A stretch of 31,274 nucleotides of DNA from Actinomycetes bacterium (GTDB lineage Bacteria; Actinomycetota; Acidimicrobiia; Acidimicrobiales; Microtrichaceae): assembly GCA_023389745.1 (NCBI GenBank), contig JAEWED010000077.1, positions 1 through 31,274 on the forward strand, read 5' to 3'. The position numbers were made by a program, and so were the translations under genes. The notes beneath the pieces are model-generated. The model had not been told where the DNA came from. It ran no database searches and was given only the letters and a program-made list of their open reading frames with translations. Shown here piece after piece: positions 1 through 7,310 of the stretch. The stretch's first letter is position 1; the number at the start of each line of letters is the position of its first letter.

Positions 1-1
1 C

Positions 2-592
2 AACAAGGGCGTGACCTACTGCCCGCACTGCGACGGACCGCTCTTCAAGGGCAAGCGCGTCGCGGTCATCGGCGGCGGCAACTCCGGGGCCGAGGCGGCC
101 ATCGACCTGGCCGGCGTCGTCGCCCACGTCACGCTCATCGAGTTCGACGGCCAGCTCCGCGCGGACGAGGTCCTGCAGCGCAAGCTGCGCAGCCTGGCGA
201 ACGTCGACATCATCGTCTCGGCGCTGTCGAACCAGGTGCTCGGCGACGGACAGAAGGTCACCGGTCTGGTCTACGAGGACCGCACCACCGGCGAGGAGCA
301 CACCGTCGAGCTCGACGGCATCTTCGTCCAGATCGGCCTGCTCCCGAACACCGAGTGGCTCGAGGGCACCGTCGAGCTGTCGCCCCGCGGCGAGATCGTG
401 ATCGACGACCGTGGCGCCACGAACGTGCCGGGCGTGTTCGCCGCCGGTGACTGCACCACGGTGCCCTACAAGCAGATCGTGATCGCCATGGGCGCCGGCT
501 CCACCGCCGCGCTGAGTGCCTTCGACCACCTCATCCGCACCGACGTGCCCGAGTCGTCGGCCGTAGGATCGGCTCAGCCCGTCACGGTCTGA
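2..592 (+). CDS. ahpF: Alkyl hydroperoxide reductase subunit F, C-terminal part (cut by window start)
   Basis: This is the flavoprotein disulfide reductase that passes electrons from NAD(P)H to the peroxiredoxin AhpC. The fragment of about 196 residues opens inside the NAD-binding domain with the redox-active CPHC pair (YCPHCDGPLFKGK, fragment residues 6-18). The GGGNSGAEAA nucleotide-binding loop follows, and near the end comes the FAD-binding motif GVFAAGDCTTVPYKQIV. All are diagnostic of AhpF rather than ordinary thioredoxin reductase, given the DGPLFKGK and VPYKQI context. The true start lies upstream of the window and ahpC is probably there too. The stop is followed after 19 bp by oxyR on the same strand, so the two are probably co-transcribed. 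The subfamily is clear, but the N-terminal thioredoxin-fold domain cannot be seen. Confidence 0.93.
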   Translation, partial: NKGVTYCPHCDGPLFKGKRVAVIGGGNSGAEAAIDLAGVVAHVTLIEFDGQLRADEVLQRKLRSLANVDIIVSALSNQVLGDGQKVTGLVYEDRTTGEEHTVELDGIFVQIGLLPNTEWLEGTVELSPRGEIVIDDRGATNVPGVFAAGDCTTVPYKQIVIAMGAGSTAALSAFDHLIRTDVPESSAVGSAQPVTV

Positions 593-611
593 CGACGAGG
601 GGGACCCGACG

Positions 612-1571
612 GTGAACCTGCAGGAGCTGCGCTACCTGGTCGCCATCGCCGAGCACCGTCACTTCGGCCGCGCGGCCGAGGCCTGCTTCGTCAGCCAGCC
701 GACGTTGTCCACCCAGATCAAGAAGCTCGAGCGTGAGCTGGGCGTCGAGCTCGTCGAGCGCAACCCCCGTCAGGTCATGATGACCGAGACGGGGGAGCGC
801 ATCGTCGAGCGCGCCCGGATCATCCTCGGTGAGACCGACAACATCACCGAGATCGCCCGCCAGGCGATCGACCCGGAGTCGGGCAGCCTGCGCATCGGGC
901 TGTTCCCGACGCTCGCGCCGTACCTGCTGCCCCACGTGGTGCCGCAGCTGCACGCCCGGTTCCCGAACCTCGAGCTGCTGCTCGTCGAGGAGAAGACCGA
1001 GGTCGTGCTGCAGCGTCTGCGCGACGGCAAGCTCGACGCCGGGGTGCTCGCACTGCCCGTGCACGACGACCAGCTGCACATGGAGCCGCTGTTCACCGAG
1101 GAGTTCGTGCTCGCCGTCCCGGCCACGCATCCCCTGGCCGACTCCGGCGGGCCCATCGATCCGTCGGTGCTGACCGGCGAACACGTCCTGCTGCTCGAAG
1201 AGGGCCACTGCCTGCGCGAACAGGCCCTGTCGGTCTGCCAGCTCGTCGGCGCCTCGGAGCGCAGCGGTTTCCGTGCGACGAGCCTCGAGACACTCCGCCA
1301 GATGGTGGCCGCAGGCGTGGGCGTCACGCTCCTGCCGGAGCTCGCCGTGCAGCCGCCGGTGGCCATCTCCGACGAGATCGTGCTGCTGCGCTTCTCCGAG
1401 CCGGTCCCGCGCCGTCACATCGCCATGTTCTGGCGTGCGACGAGCGTGTCGCGCGACTTCCTGCCGCAGATCGCCGAGGAGTTCCGGCACCTGCCGGCCT
1501 CGCTGGTCGGGATCCGTCCCTCGGAGCTTCCGTACCCGATGATCGACGCCACGCAGCTCGTCGCCCCCTGA
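612..1571 (+). CDS. oxyR: OxyR, hydrogen-peroxide-sensing LysR-type regulator
   Basis: A 319-residue LysR-family activator. The N-terminal winged helix-turn-helix covers about residues 1-60 (LRYLVAIAEHRHFGRAAE, then SQPTLSTQIKKLE). The substrate-type domain carries the OxyR hallmark GHCLREQALSVC, placing the peroxidatic and resolving cysteines at 200 and 209 with the canonical eight residues between them. It is followed by FRATSLETLRQMVAAG and TLLPELAV, as in Escherichia coli OxyR. The GTG start at 612 is preceded by a purine-rich GAGGGGG about 8 nt upstream. The gene sits 19 bp behind ahpF, its classic target, instead of being divergent from it, so an ahpF-oxyR transcript would give positive feedback. 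A set of short tandem repeats begins at the stop codon. Confidence 0.95.
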   Translation: MNLQELRYLVAIAEHRHFGRAAEACFVSQPTLSTQIKKLERELGVELVERNPRQVMMTETGERIVERARIILGETDNITEIARQAIDPESGSLRIGLFPTLAPYLLPHVVPQLHARFPNLELLLVEEKTEVVLQRLRDGKLDAGVLALPVHDDQLHMEPLFTEEFVLAVPATHPLADSGGPIDPSVLTGEHVLLLEEGHCLREQALSVCQLVGASERSGFRATSLETLRQMVAAGVGVTLLPELAVQPPVAISDEIVLLRFSEPVPRRHIAMFWRATSVSRDFLPQIAEEFRHLPASLVGIRPSELPYPMIDATQLVAP

Positions 1572-1629
1572 TCACGCCGGCCCCTGATCGCGCCGGGCCT
1601 GCTGGCGTCGGGCCTGCTGGCGTCGGGCC
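1565..1629. repeat. Two short tandem duplications at the oxyR stop codon
   Basis: A 16-bp unit (CCCCTGATCRCGCCGG) is present twice at 1565-1580 and 1581-1596 and includes the oxyR TGA. It is followed directly by a 15-bp unit (GGGCCTGCTGGCGTC) twice at 1595-1609 and 1610-1624, plus a five-base remnant. It has no coding role on the plus strand and probably arose by replication slippage. Confidence 0.9.
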
Positions 1630-1660
1630 CCCGGATCGCCGGTCTCCTTCCCGAAACCGC

Positions 1661-1689
1661 TTGTCGGCCCGAGGTCGGCACACCAGACT
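1661..1689 (+). promoter_or_regulatory. Probable promoter of the HAD phosphatase gene
   Basis: A TTGTCG hexamer (1661-1666) and CAGACT (1684-1689) are 17 bp apart, the ideal spacing for a housekeeping sigma promoter. Only six bases separate CAGACT from the ATG at 1696 and no Shine-Dalgarno sequence is present, so the transcript is probably leaderless. This is inferred from pattern only. Confidence 0.5.
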
Positions 1690-1695
1690 CCGTCG

Positions 1696-2517
1696 ATGAG
1701 CCCGAGCGGTCCACCCAGCGTCGTCGTCACCGATCTCGACGGGACGCTGTGGCACACCGACGACCGGATCGCCCCCGAGGTCGTCGCCGCGATCGCCGAG
1801 GTCGAACGCCGCGGCGTGCCGCTGCTGGTCGCGACCGGTCGTCGGCTGGCCTCCACCGCCGCGCCGTTGGCCCGGGTCGGCGTCGAACTGCCGATGGTGG
1901 TGCTCAACGGCGCCCTGGGCGTCGAGCGCGACGGCGTCTCGCGGTTCCACACCGCCCCGTACCGGCCCGACGAGGCGGCCGCCGTGCTCGCCGCGTGCCG
2001 CAGCGTCGGGCTCGACCCCGTGATCCAGGTCGATCACCCAGAGGTCGAGGTGTTCCTGAGCACGACCCCGGGCACGCATCCCGACCACGTCGACGCGCTG
2101 CGTCCGTTCGCCCGCTTCGACGACCTGGACCGCGTGGTGGCCGAGGAGTCGGTGCTCGGATTCAGCCTGCTGGGCATCGACAACGCCGCGGGCGCCCGGA
2201 TCGAGCGGGCGATCGCCACGACCGCCGAGAGCCACCTGGACCGGTCGATCGAGTACCTCGGCGGCGCGTCGCTGACGGTCGCGCCGAAGGGGCAGTCCAA
2301 GTGGGACGGCGTGCTCGCGTTCTGCGCGGCCCGAGATCTGGATCCGTCACGTGTGCTGTGCCTGGCCGACGGCGCGAACGACATCGAGCTGCTCGACCAC
2401 TCGGCGGTGCGCCTGGTGCCGAAGGTGGCGCACCCCGCGGCGCTCGAACGGGCCGATCACGTCATCGGCGCGGCGATGGACGGCGGCTGGGTCGAGGTGC
2501 TCGACCACCTCGCCTGA
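1696..2517 (+). CDS. Cof-type HAD-superfamily phosphatase
   Basis: A 273-residue cytosolic haloacid-dehalogenase-type phosphatase with all four HAD motifs. Motif I is VVVTDLDGTLW near the N-terminus (nucleophile and acid/base aspartates). Motif II is LLVATGR, motif III is the lysine in VAPKGQSKWDGV, and motif IV is LADGANDIELL. The large insert between motifs II and III is the C2 cap typical of the Cof/YidA group, which dephosphorylates sugar phosphates, flavin mononucleotide or pyridoxal phosphate. The exact substrate cannot be read from sequence. The gene stands alone, has its own likely leaderless promoter, and converges on the carotenoid-oxygenase-like gene with a large palindrome between them. 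The stop-codon context is duplicated just downstream. Confidence 0.88.
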   Translation: MSPSGPPSVVVTDLDGTLWHTDDRIAPEVVAAIAEVERRGVPLLVATGRRLASTAAPLARVGVELPMVVLNGALGVERDGVSRFHTAPYRPDEAAAVLAACRSVGLDPVIQVDHPEVEVFLSTTPGTHPDHVDALRPFARFDDLDRVVAEESVLGFSLLGIDNAAGARIERAIATTAESHLDRSIEYLGGASLTVAPKGQSKWDGVLAFCAARDLDPSRVLCLADGANDIELLDHSAVRLVPKVAHPAALERADHVIGAAMDGGWVEVLDHLA

Positions 2518-2537
2518 CCCGCACTCCCGCCTGACCC
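2511..2537. repeat. Duplicated stop-codon context after the HAD gene
   Basis: The decamer CGCCTGACCC, which includes the HAD stop TGA, occurs at 2511-2520. Its core recurs as CGCCTGACCC at 2528-2537, giving a second TGA 17 bp later. Confidence 0.8.
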
Positions 2538-2544
2538 AACAGCT

Positions 2545-2596
2545 CGAATTCCGATCTCGATTCGGTGCCAGGGCACCGAATCGGAGACGGAATTCG
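2545..2596. repeat. Long palindrome P1 between convergent genes (possible bidirectional terminator)
   Basis: Two 25-base arms (2545-2569 and 2572-2596) are complementary apart from a bulge near GATCTC/GGAGAC, with almost no loop. The arms begin CGAATTCCG and contain GATTCGGTGCC. It lies exactly between the convergent HAD and carotenoid-oxygenase genes and could end transcription from both sides, although no T-run follows either arm. It shares a 20-nt consensus with the palindrome at 8131-8182. Confidence 0.85.
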
Positions 2597-2607
2597 GGAA
2601 GGGGCGA

Positions 2608-4518
2608 TCAGCGCAGCAGCGAGTGGTACGCCGGGAGCACCTCGCCGCGCAGGGTCGCGGCGACCTCGGGGTCGAAGTGCCACGTGTCGGCGCGCTCGAG
2701 CAGCTCGCTGTCGACGTCGATGCGCTCGTCGGGCCGGCTCGACCGGGTCGAGTCGAGCCACACCGAGTGCAGCGTGAGCGGCACCTGCAGGTCGGGACTG
2801 CCCAACCTCGCGACCGGTCCGCGCCGCAGGTCGTCCGCGCGGAAGATCCACAGCTCGGTGCCCGCGGAGTCCGCGGTGACCTGGTCCCCGTAGACGACGG
2901 CCAGCAGGTAGCCGTCGGCCGAACCCGTCGCCGCGCCCCGGCGTGGCACGAACGTGGGCGTCCACCCGAAGCGGTCGCCCGGGTAGAAGTACGCGTCGAC
3001 GACGCGGCCGGCGTCGTGGTCGATGCGCACCAGGCTCGAGGGCACGCCCGCCCAGGGCAGCTCGTCCATCGGCACGAGGCGATAAGGGTGCGGGTCGAAG
3101 CCCTTCGCGACCCGCTGCAGGGCCAGGTCGGTCGGGAAGCCGGAGTTGGCGTGGAACACGTCGCCGAGCGTCGCGGCCGACGTCCGCGGGTTGCGGGCGA
3201 CGAGCCCGCCGGTGCCCCACGTGTGGTCGTCGTAGAACACCGACTGGTCGACGAGGGCACCGGTGCGGGCGTTCACCTCGTAGCGGCCGACGACCCCGAT
3301 GTCGTAGTTGACCGGGGTGATCGCGTTGACGAGCTCGGAGCGAACCGGCGTGCCCGAGACGGGGTGCCGGTCGTAGGGCTGGATCCACTCGGCGAAGTCC
3401 GACGCGGACGTGTGGGCGCTGTGGATGACCAGCCGCTCCCGGGTGCTCTCGTAGTCGACCATGAAGTGGCCCGACTCCCGGGCGATGACGGCGCGCTGCG
3501 CGACCACCGACCCGTTGGTGCGGCGGAGGTCGTCGCGGTCGATCACGTAGAAGTACGACTCGGGACGGGGTGCCGAGGCCTCGCCGGCCTCGGCCGAGTT
3601 CGGCGGGTTGAGCAGCTTGGCGTACTCGATCGTGCCGGCCGCATCGAGCAGCACAAGGTGGTGGCGGGTCACCGCGATCTGGTGGGCGTGCTGGCTGATC
3701 AGCAGGGGCTGCAGGTCCGGGGTCAGCACCGGCACCCGCTTGATCGAACCGCTGCCGCCCCAGGCGAGCACCTCGGTGTACGCCATGCCCGGCAACGGCA
3801 CGATCGACAGCGAGATGCCGTAGTACTCGCCGGTCTCGCGGTCGTACGGCGGGTGCGCGCTCGTGATCGTCATCGGGCACAGGAACCGGTTGAAGGGCAG
3901 GTCGAGCATCGGCCGGTAGTCGTCGAGCCGCCCCACCGGGCCGACAGGGTCGAGCGTCTCGGGATCGAGCTCCCAGGGACGGCCGCCGTCGACGGTCGCG
4001 ATCAACCGGTTGCCGTCGAGCGCGACGAGGGCGGTGTTCGGCTGGTTCTGCAGTCCGAGCGGACCGAGCCGGGTCATGCCACGGGACTCGAAGCGGTAAC
4101 GGGTGTCGGCGAACGCCTCGGCCATCAGGTAGTCGGTGGTGCGCAGCAGCCGCGAGGTCACCGTCGGCGCCGCGCCGTCCAGGTCGACGCGCCAGATCAG
4201 GCCGTCGCCGCTGAAGCCGGCGTCGGAGGGCTGCAGCGCCAACGACTGGAAGAACACGTGGCCCGCCATGTCGCCGGGCAGCGCGCCGTCGAGCAGGCGG
4301 AGCCCGGACGTCGCCGTCTCGGCGGTCACCCGCCGGTTGAACGCCGCCGGGATGCGCGCCCACTGGTCGCGACCCGCGGTCGGGCCGGGGAAGGGATGCG
4401 GTCCCGCGCCCAACGGGTCGTCGGGTCGGGGCATCGGCGTGCACGAGGCCGCACCCGTGCCGACCGCGATCGCCGCGCCGCCCACCGCAGCACCTCTGAG
4501 GAACATCCGTCGATCCAT
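2608..4518 (-). CDS. Tat-exported lipoprotein of the carotenoid oxygenase (RPE65/CCO) family
   Basis: A 636-residue protein that begins MDRRMFLRG, a twin-arginine signal, followed by a hydrophobic stretch and a lipobox AASC with the modified cysteine at residue 26. It is therefore predicted to fold in the cytoplasm, be exported by Tat and be lipid-anchored. The body matches the seven-bladed carotenoid cleavage oxygenase fold. Histidines that would bind the iron are recognisable in SAHPPYDRETGE, HAHQIAV, IHSAHTSASDF and LTLHSVW, and late family motifs such as HANSGFPTDLALQRV are present. The family oxidatively cleaves alkene bonds of carotenoids, stilbenes or lignin-derived compounds; the substrate is unknown here. 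A longer reading frame starts upstream, but the Tat signal and a GGGGGTGGAC ribosome-binding stretch favour this ATG. No carotenoid synthesis gene is nearby. Confidence 0.85.
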   Translation of the reverse strand: MDRRMFLRGAAVGGAAIAVGTGAASCTPMPRPDDPLGAGPHPFPGPTAGRDQWARIPAAFNRRVTAETATSGLRLLDGALPGDMAGHVFFQSLALQPSDAGFSGDGLIWRVDLDGAAPTVTSRLLRTTDYLMAEAFADTRYRFESRGMTRLGPLGLQNQPNTALVALDGNRLIATVDGGRPWELDPETLDPVGPVGRLDDYRPMLDLPFNRFLCPMTITSAHPPYDRETGEYYGISLSIVPLPGMAYTEVLAWGGSGSIKRVPVLTPDLQPLLISQHAHQIAVTRHHLVLLDAAGTIEYAKLLNPPNSAEAGEASAPRPESYFYVIDRDDLRRTNGSVVAQRAVIARESGHFMVDYESTRERLVIHSAHTSASDFAEWIQPYDRHPVSGTPVRSELVNAITPVNYDIGVVGRYEVNARTGALVDQSVFYDDHTWGTGGLVARNPRTSAATLGDVFHANSGFPTDLALQRVAKGFDPHPYRLVPMDELPWAGVPSSLVRIDHDAGRVVDAYFYPGDRFGWTPTFVPRRGAATGSADGYLLAVVYGDQVTADSAGTELWIFRADDLRRGPVARLGSPDLQVPLTLHSVWLDSTRSSRPDERIDVDSELLERADTWHFDPEVAATLRGEVLPAYHSLLR

Positions 4519-4648
4519 GCCGTCCACCCCCGGTCCGATCGTCACCCCGCCCCGATCCAGCTCAGGGCGTGGTGAACACTGTTTACCTCGTCGCCGCCGC
4601 CGGTGCATCGGATCGCAACCCGAGCGCATGCCCGCTAGACACGCAGTC

Positions 4649-5935
4649 GTGAGCGACGGCGCCGAACCGGGCGAGGGAACCGCGACGGAGCGGCTGCGGG
4701 AGTACGGCCGGCTCGTCGCGCGGCTGGCCCGCTGGCTGGTGCTCGGTTCGCTGGTCGGCGTGCTGGCCGGTCTGTCCTCGGCGGCCTTCCTGGCGTCGCT
4801 GGAGTGGGCGACCCGGCAGTTCGACCGTCACCCGAACCTGCTCTACGGCCTGCCGCTGGCGGGTCTCGCGATCGGCCTCGCCTACCACTATGGCGGTGGT
4901 CGGGCGGTCGAGGGCAACAACCTGATCATCGACGAGATCCACGAGCCCACCGAATGGGTGCCCCGGCGCATGGCCCCGATGGTGTTCGTGGGCACCGTCG
5001 CCACCCACCTCTTCGGCGGATCCGTCGGTCGCGAAGGCACCGCGATCCAGATGAGCGGCAGCCTGACGGATCTGGCCAACCGAGTGCTGCGCCTGCGTCC
5101 CGACGACCGCCGCATCATGCTCGTCGCCGCGATCGCCGGCGGTTTCGGCGCCGTGTTCGGCGTCCCGCTCGCCGGCGCGGTGTTCGCGCTCGAGGTGCAG
5201 TCCGTCGGCCGGCTCCGCTACGAGGCGCTCGTGCCGTGCCTGGTCGCCTCGGTCGTCGGCGACATGGTGGTGCTCGGACTCGGCATCGAGCACGAGCTCA
5301 CCCCGCACCTCGGCGACGTCGAGCTCGACGCCGCGCTGCTCGGAAAGGTCGCGCTCGCCGGTGTCGCCTTCGGCCTGCTCGGGACCGCCTTCACGGTGGC
5401 GACGCACGGCGTGAAGCACATCGCCGCGCGGTTCGTCGCCTGGTCCCCGGCCCGCCCGCTGATCGGTGGACTCGTCGTCGTCGCCATGACGCTCGCCGTC
5501 GGCGACCGCCTCTACAACGGCCTGTCGACACCGCTGGTCGAGCTGTCGTTCTTCGGTGGACCGGTGCCGACATGGGCGTTCCTCGGGAAGCTCGTGTTCA
5601 CCGCGGTCACCCTGGGCAGCGGCTTCGTCGGCGGTGAGGTCACCCCGCTGTTCGTCATGGGTGCCACGCTGGGCGCGACGTTGGCGGGGGTGCTCGACGT
5701 GCCCGTGCCGCTGCTCGCCGCCCTCGGGTTCGTCGCCGTCTTCGCCGGAGCGGCGAACACGCCGCTGGCCTGCACGATCATGGGCGTCGAGCTGTTCGGC
5801 GGCGGCGCCGTCGCCTACTTCGCGGTGGTGTGCGTGGTCGCCTACGTCTTCTCGTCGCACCGCGGGATCTACTCCGCGCAGCTGCTCGGCGACCAGAAGC
5901 TGCCCGGGTCCTGGCTCGGGCGCGAGCGGAGCTGA
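4649..5935 (+). CDS. CLC-family anion transporter, probably CLC-F fluoride/proton antiporter
   Basis: A 428-residue multi-pass membrane protein of the chloride channel family. The gating-glutamate loop is GREGTAIQMSG (residues 127-137), the second pore region is VGGEVTPLF, and the last is AANTPLACTIMGVELFG. Where classical CLCs have GSGIP this one has VEGNNLIIDEIHEP, the signature I associate with the fluoride-exporting CLC-F clade. The internal proton-glutamate position (FALEVQ) has valine after the first glutamate. It probably removes fluoride, but chloride transport cannot be excluded. The start is uncertain: GTG at 4649, preceded by TAGACA seven bases upstream, or ATG at 4628 in the same frame. 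It is divergent from the carotenoid-oxygenase-like gene, and the 130-bp gap shows no recognisable fluoride riboswitch. Confidence 0.85.
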   Translation: MSDGAEPGEGTATERLREYGRLVARLARWLVLGSLVGVLAGLSSAAFLASLEWATRQFDRHPNLLYGLPLAGLAIGLAYHYGGGRAVEGNNLIIDEIHEPTEWVPRRMAPMVFVGTVATHLFGGSVGREGTAIQMSGSLTDLANRVLRLRPDDRRIMLVAAIAGGFGAVFGVPLAGAVFALEVQSVGRLRYEALVPCLVASVVGDMVVLGLGIEHELTPHLGDVELDAALLGKVALAGVAFGLLGTAFTVATHGVKHIAARFVAWSPARPLIGGLVVVAMTLAVGDRLYNGLSTPLVELSFFGGPVPTWAFLGKLVFTAVTLGSGFVGGEVTPLFVMGATLGATLAGVLDVPVPLLAALGFVAVFAGAANTPLACTIMGVELFGGGAVAYFAVVCVVAYVFSSHRGIYSAQLLGDQKLPGSWLGRERS

Positions 5936-6038
5936 TGCTCGACGTGTAAACCTCGGACGGCGCTCGGGGCTGTAGGTGGGCATGGAAGTCGTGCTCGCCG
6001 GAGAGGCGCAGACCGGAACCGTGGGAGGGGACGCTCGG

Positions 6039-6581
6039 GTGGACGACGCGGTGGTCGAGGACTTCGACGCGTTCTACCGCCGCTCGTTCGCCGGACTCGT
6101 CGTGCTGGCGGTCGCGGTGACCGGCCAACGCGCCGGCGCCGAGGACGTCGTGCAGGACGCGATGCTCGATGCGCACCGACGCTGGGACCGGGTGGGCGCC
6201 TACGACGCGCCCCGCTCGTGGGCGCGTCGTGTGGTGATCCAACGAGCCATGAAGGTGAGCCGCAAGCGGGCCAACGAGCGACGCTCGCACCTGCGAGCGG
6301 TCGCGGGGCACGACGGTGTCGCGACGACCGAGCGTGGACTCGACCCCGAACTCCGCGCAGCGCTGCGCGCCCTGGCGCCGCAGCAACGAGCGGTGCTCGC
6401 CCTGCACTACCTCGAGGACCTCTCGGTCCGCGACACCGCGGACCTGCTCGGCATCGCCGAGGGAACCGTCAAGGTCCACCTCTCGCGCGGTCGGGCCGCC
6501 CTCGCCGCGCAGCTCTCGCCGGCGACCGGCACACCGAACCACGACAACGATCCGGAACCGATCCAGGAGGAACGATCATGA
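6039..6581 (+). CDS. ECF sigma factor, SigE-family type
   Basis: A protein of about 180 residues with sigma-70 region 2 at about residues 9-75 (FDAFYRRSFAGLVVLA, then EDVVQDAMLDAHRRWDRVG) and region 4 at about residues 105-158 (LAPQQRAVLALHYLEDLSVRDTADLLGIAEGTVKVHLSRGR split over the helix-turn-helix). It lacks regions 1.1 and 3, as expected for the extracytoplasmic-function group. The start chosen is GTG 6039, which has a strong GGGAGGGG eight bases upstream and leaves the domain close to the N-terminus. ATG 5982 and GTG 5976 in the same frame are alternatives and would add about 20 non-conserved residues. Its stop overlaps the next ATG (ATGA), so it is translationally coupled to the FtsX-domain membrane protein, which occupies the anti-sigma position. 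Confidence 0.9.
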   Translation: MDDAVVEDFDAFYRRSFAGLVVLAVAVTGQRAGAEDVVQDAMLDAHRRWDRVGAYDAPRSWARRVVIQRAMKVSRKRANERRSHLRAVAGHDGVATTERGLDPELRAALRALAPQQRAVLALHYLEDLSVRDTADLLGIAEGTVKVHLSRGRAALAAQLSPATGTPNHDNDPEPIQEERS

Positions 6582-7243
6582 ACGATCTCCAGGGCGACGA
6601 CGCCCGCACATCGGACGCATATGCACAGCTGCGCGACGGCGTCGGGGACAGCGTCGACGTCGAGCGATCGCTCGCCGAGCTGCACCACACACCGGTCGCC
6701 GGTCCAGCACGTCGCTGGGCCGCGGCCGCGGTGGCCTCGGTCGCGGCGATCGCCGTGGCCGCCGTACTCGTGTCGGGCTGGGCCGACCGGGAACCGAGCG
6801 AGACCGTCGCTGCCGACGCCTCGGTCGCGGGCGAGAGCGATCCGACCGAGCAGCAGCCGTCGGAGTCGACGCCTGCGAGCACCGCACCCGACTGCGGTGA
6901 GCCGCAGATGTACGTCTACATGGAGCCTCGGGCGACCCCGGAGCAGGTCGAGGCCGCCAGGGTGCAGTTGGCCGAGCTCGCCCCCGACATCGAGTGGGAG
7001 TACTTGGACCAGGCCACCACCTACGCGGAGTTCCAACGGCTCTTCGAGGACCAGCCGGACTTCGTCGATGCGATCAGTCCCGAGGACCTGCCGGCGTCGT
7101 TCCGGGGCGTGCCGGGCGCCGAGCTGGCGTCGCTCGACGTCGACGCGCTGCAGTCGATCCCCGGGGTGCTCCGGGTCGAGCACACCGACGAGTACTTCCG
7201 GGCCTGCCAGGCCGGGCGATCGACGACCGAACCGCCCGGCTGA
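6578..7243 (+). CDS. Single-pass membrane protein with FtsX-type extracellular domain; putative anti-sigma factor
   Basis: A 221-residue protein coupled to the sigma gene by an ATGA overlap and an AGGAGG seven bases before the ATG. Residues 1-45 are a short charged cytoplasmic part without the zinc HXXXCXXC motif of common anti-sigma factors. Residues about 47-68 form one membrane span. Residues 70-105 are a Ser/Thr/Pro/Glu-rich linker. From about residue 108 comes a domain closely resembling the FtsX extracellular domain (MYVYMEPRATPEQVEAAR, then FQRLFEDQPDF and DLPASFRG). In FtsX that domain controls peptidoglycan hydrolases during division. The anti-sigma role rests only on position and topology; the domain match is strong by eye. 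The rest of FtsX, its four membrane spans and permease fold, is absent, and no ftsE lies nearby. Confidence 0.75.
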   Translation: MNDLQGDDARTSDAYAQLRDGVGDSVDVERSLAELHHTPVAGPARRWAAAAVASVAAIAVAAVLVSGWADREPSETVAADASVAGESDPTEQQPSESTPASTAPDCGEPQMYVYMEPRATPEQVEAARVQLAELAPDIEWEYLDQATTYAEFQRLFEDQPDFVDAISPEDLPASFRGVPGAELASLDVDALQSIPGVLRVEHTDEYFRACQAGRSTTEPPG

Positions 7244-7310
7244 CCGTCGCTGCCTGCCGCCCGGTCCCCCTGACCGACCGGCTCTCGCCGACGCTGAGAG
7301 ACTCGTCCCG

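Noticed and set aside
582..1490. Long open frame opposite oxyR (and similar ones opposite ppi, clc, asd and the monooxygenase)
   Set aside because: Compositional shadow of GC-rich codon bias; the translation is low-complexity and rich in Arg, Ala, Asp and His, and a real gene with clear motifs occupies the other frame.
4519..4629. Longer N-terminus for the carotenoid-oxygenase-like gene
   Set aside because: It would bury the twin-arginine signal about 37 residues into the protein.
4519..4648. Possible fluoride riboswitch before the CLC gene
   Set aside because: The conserved pseudoknot core of that riboswitch could not be found; the region is only a 130-bp divergent promoter area.
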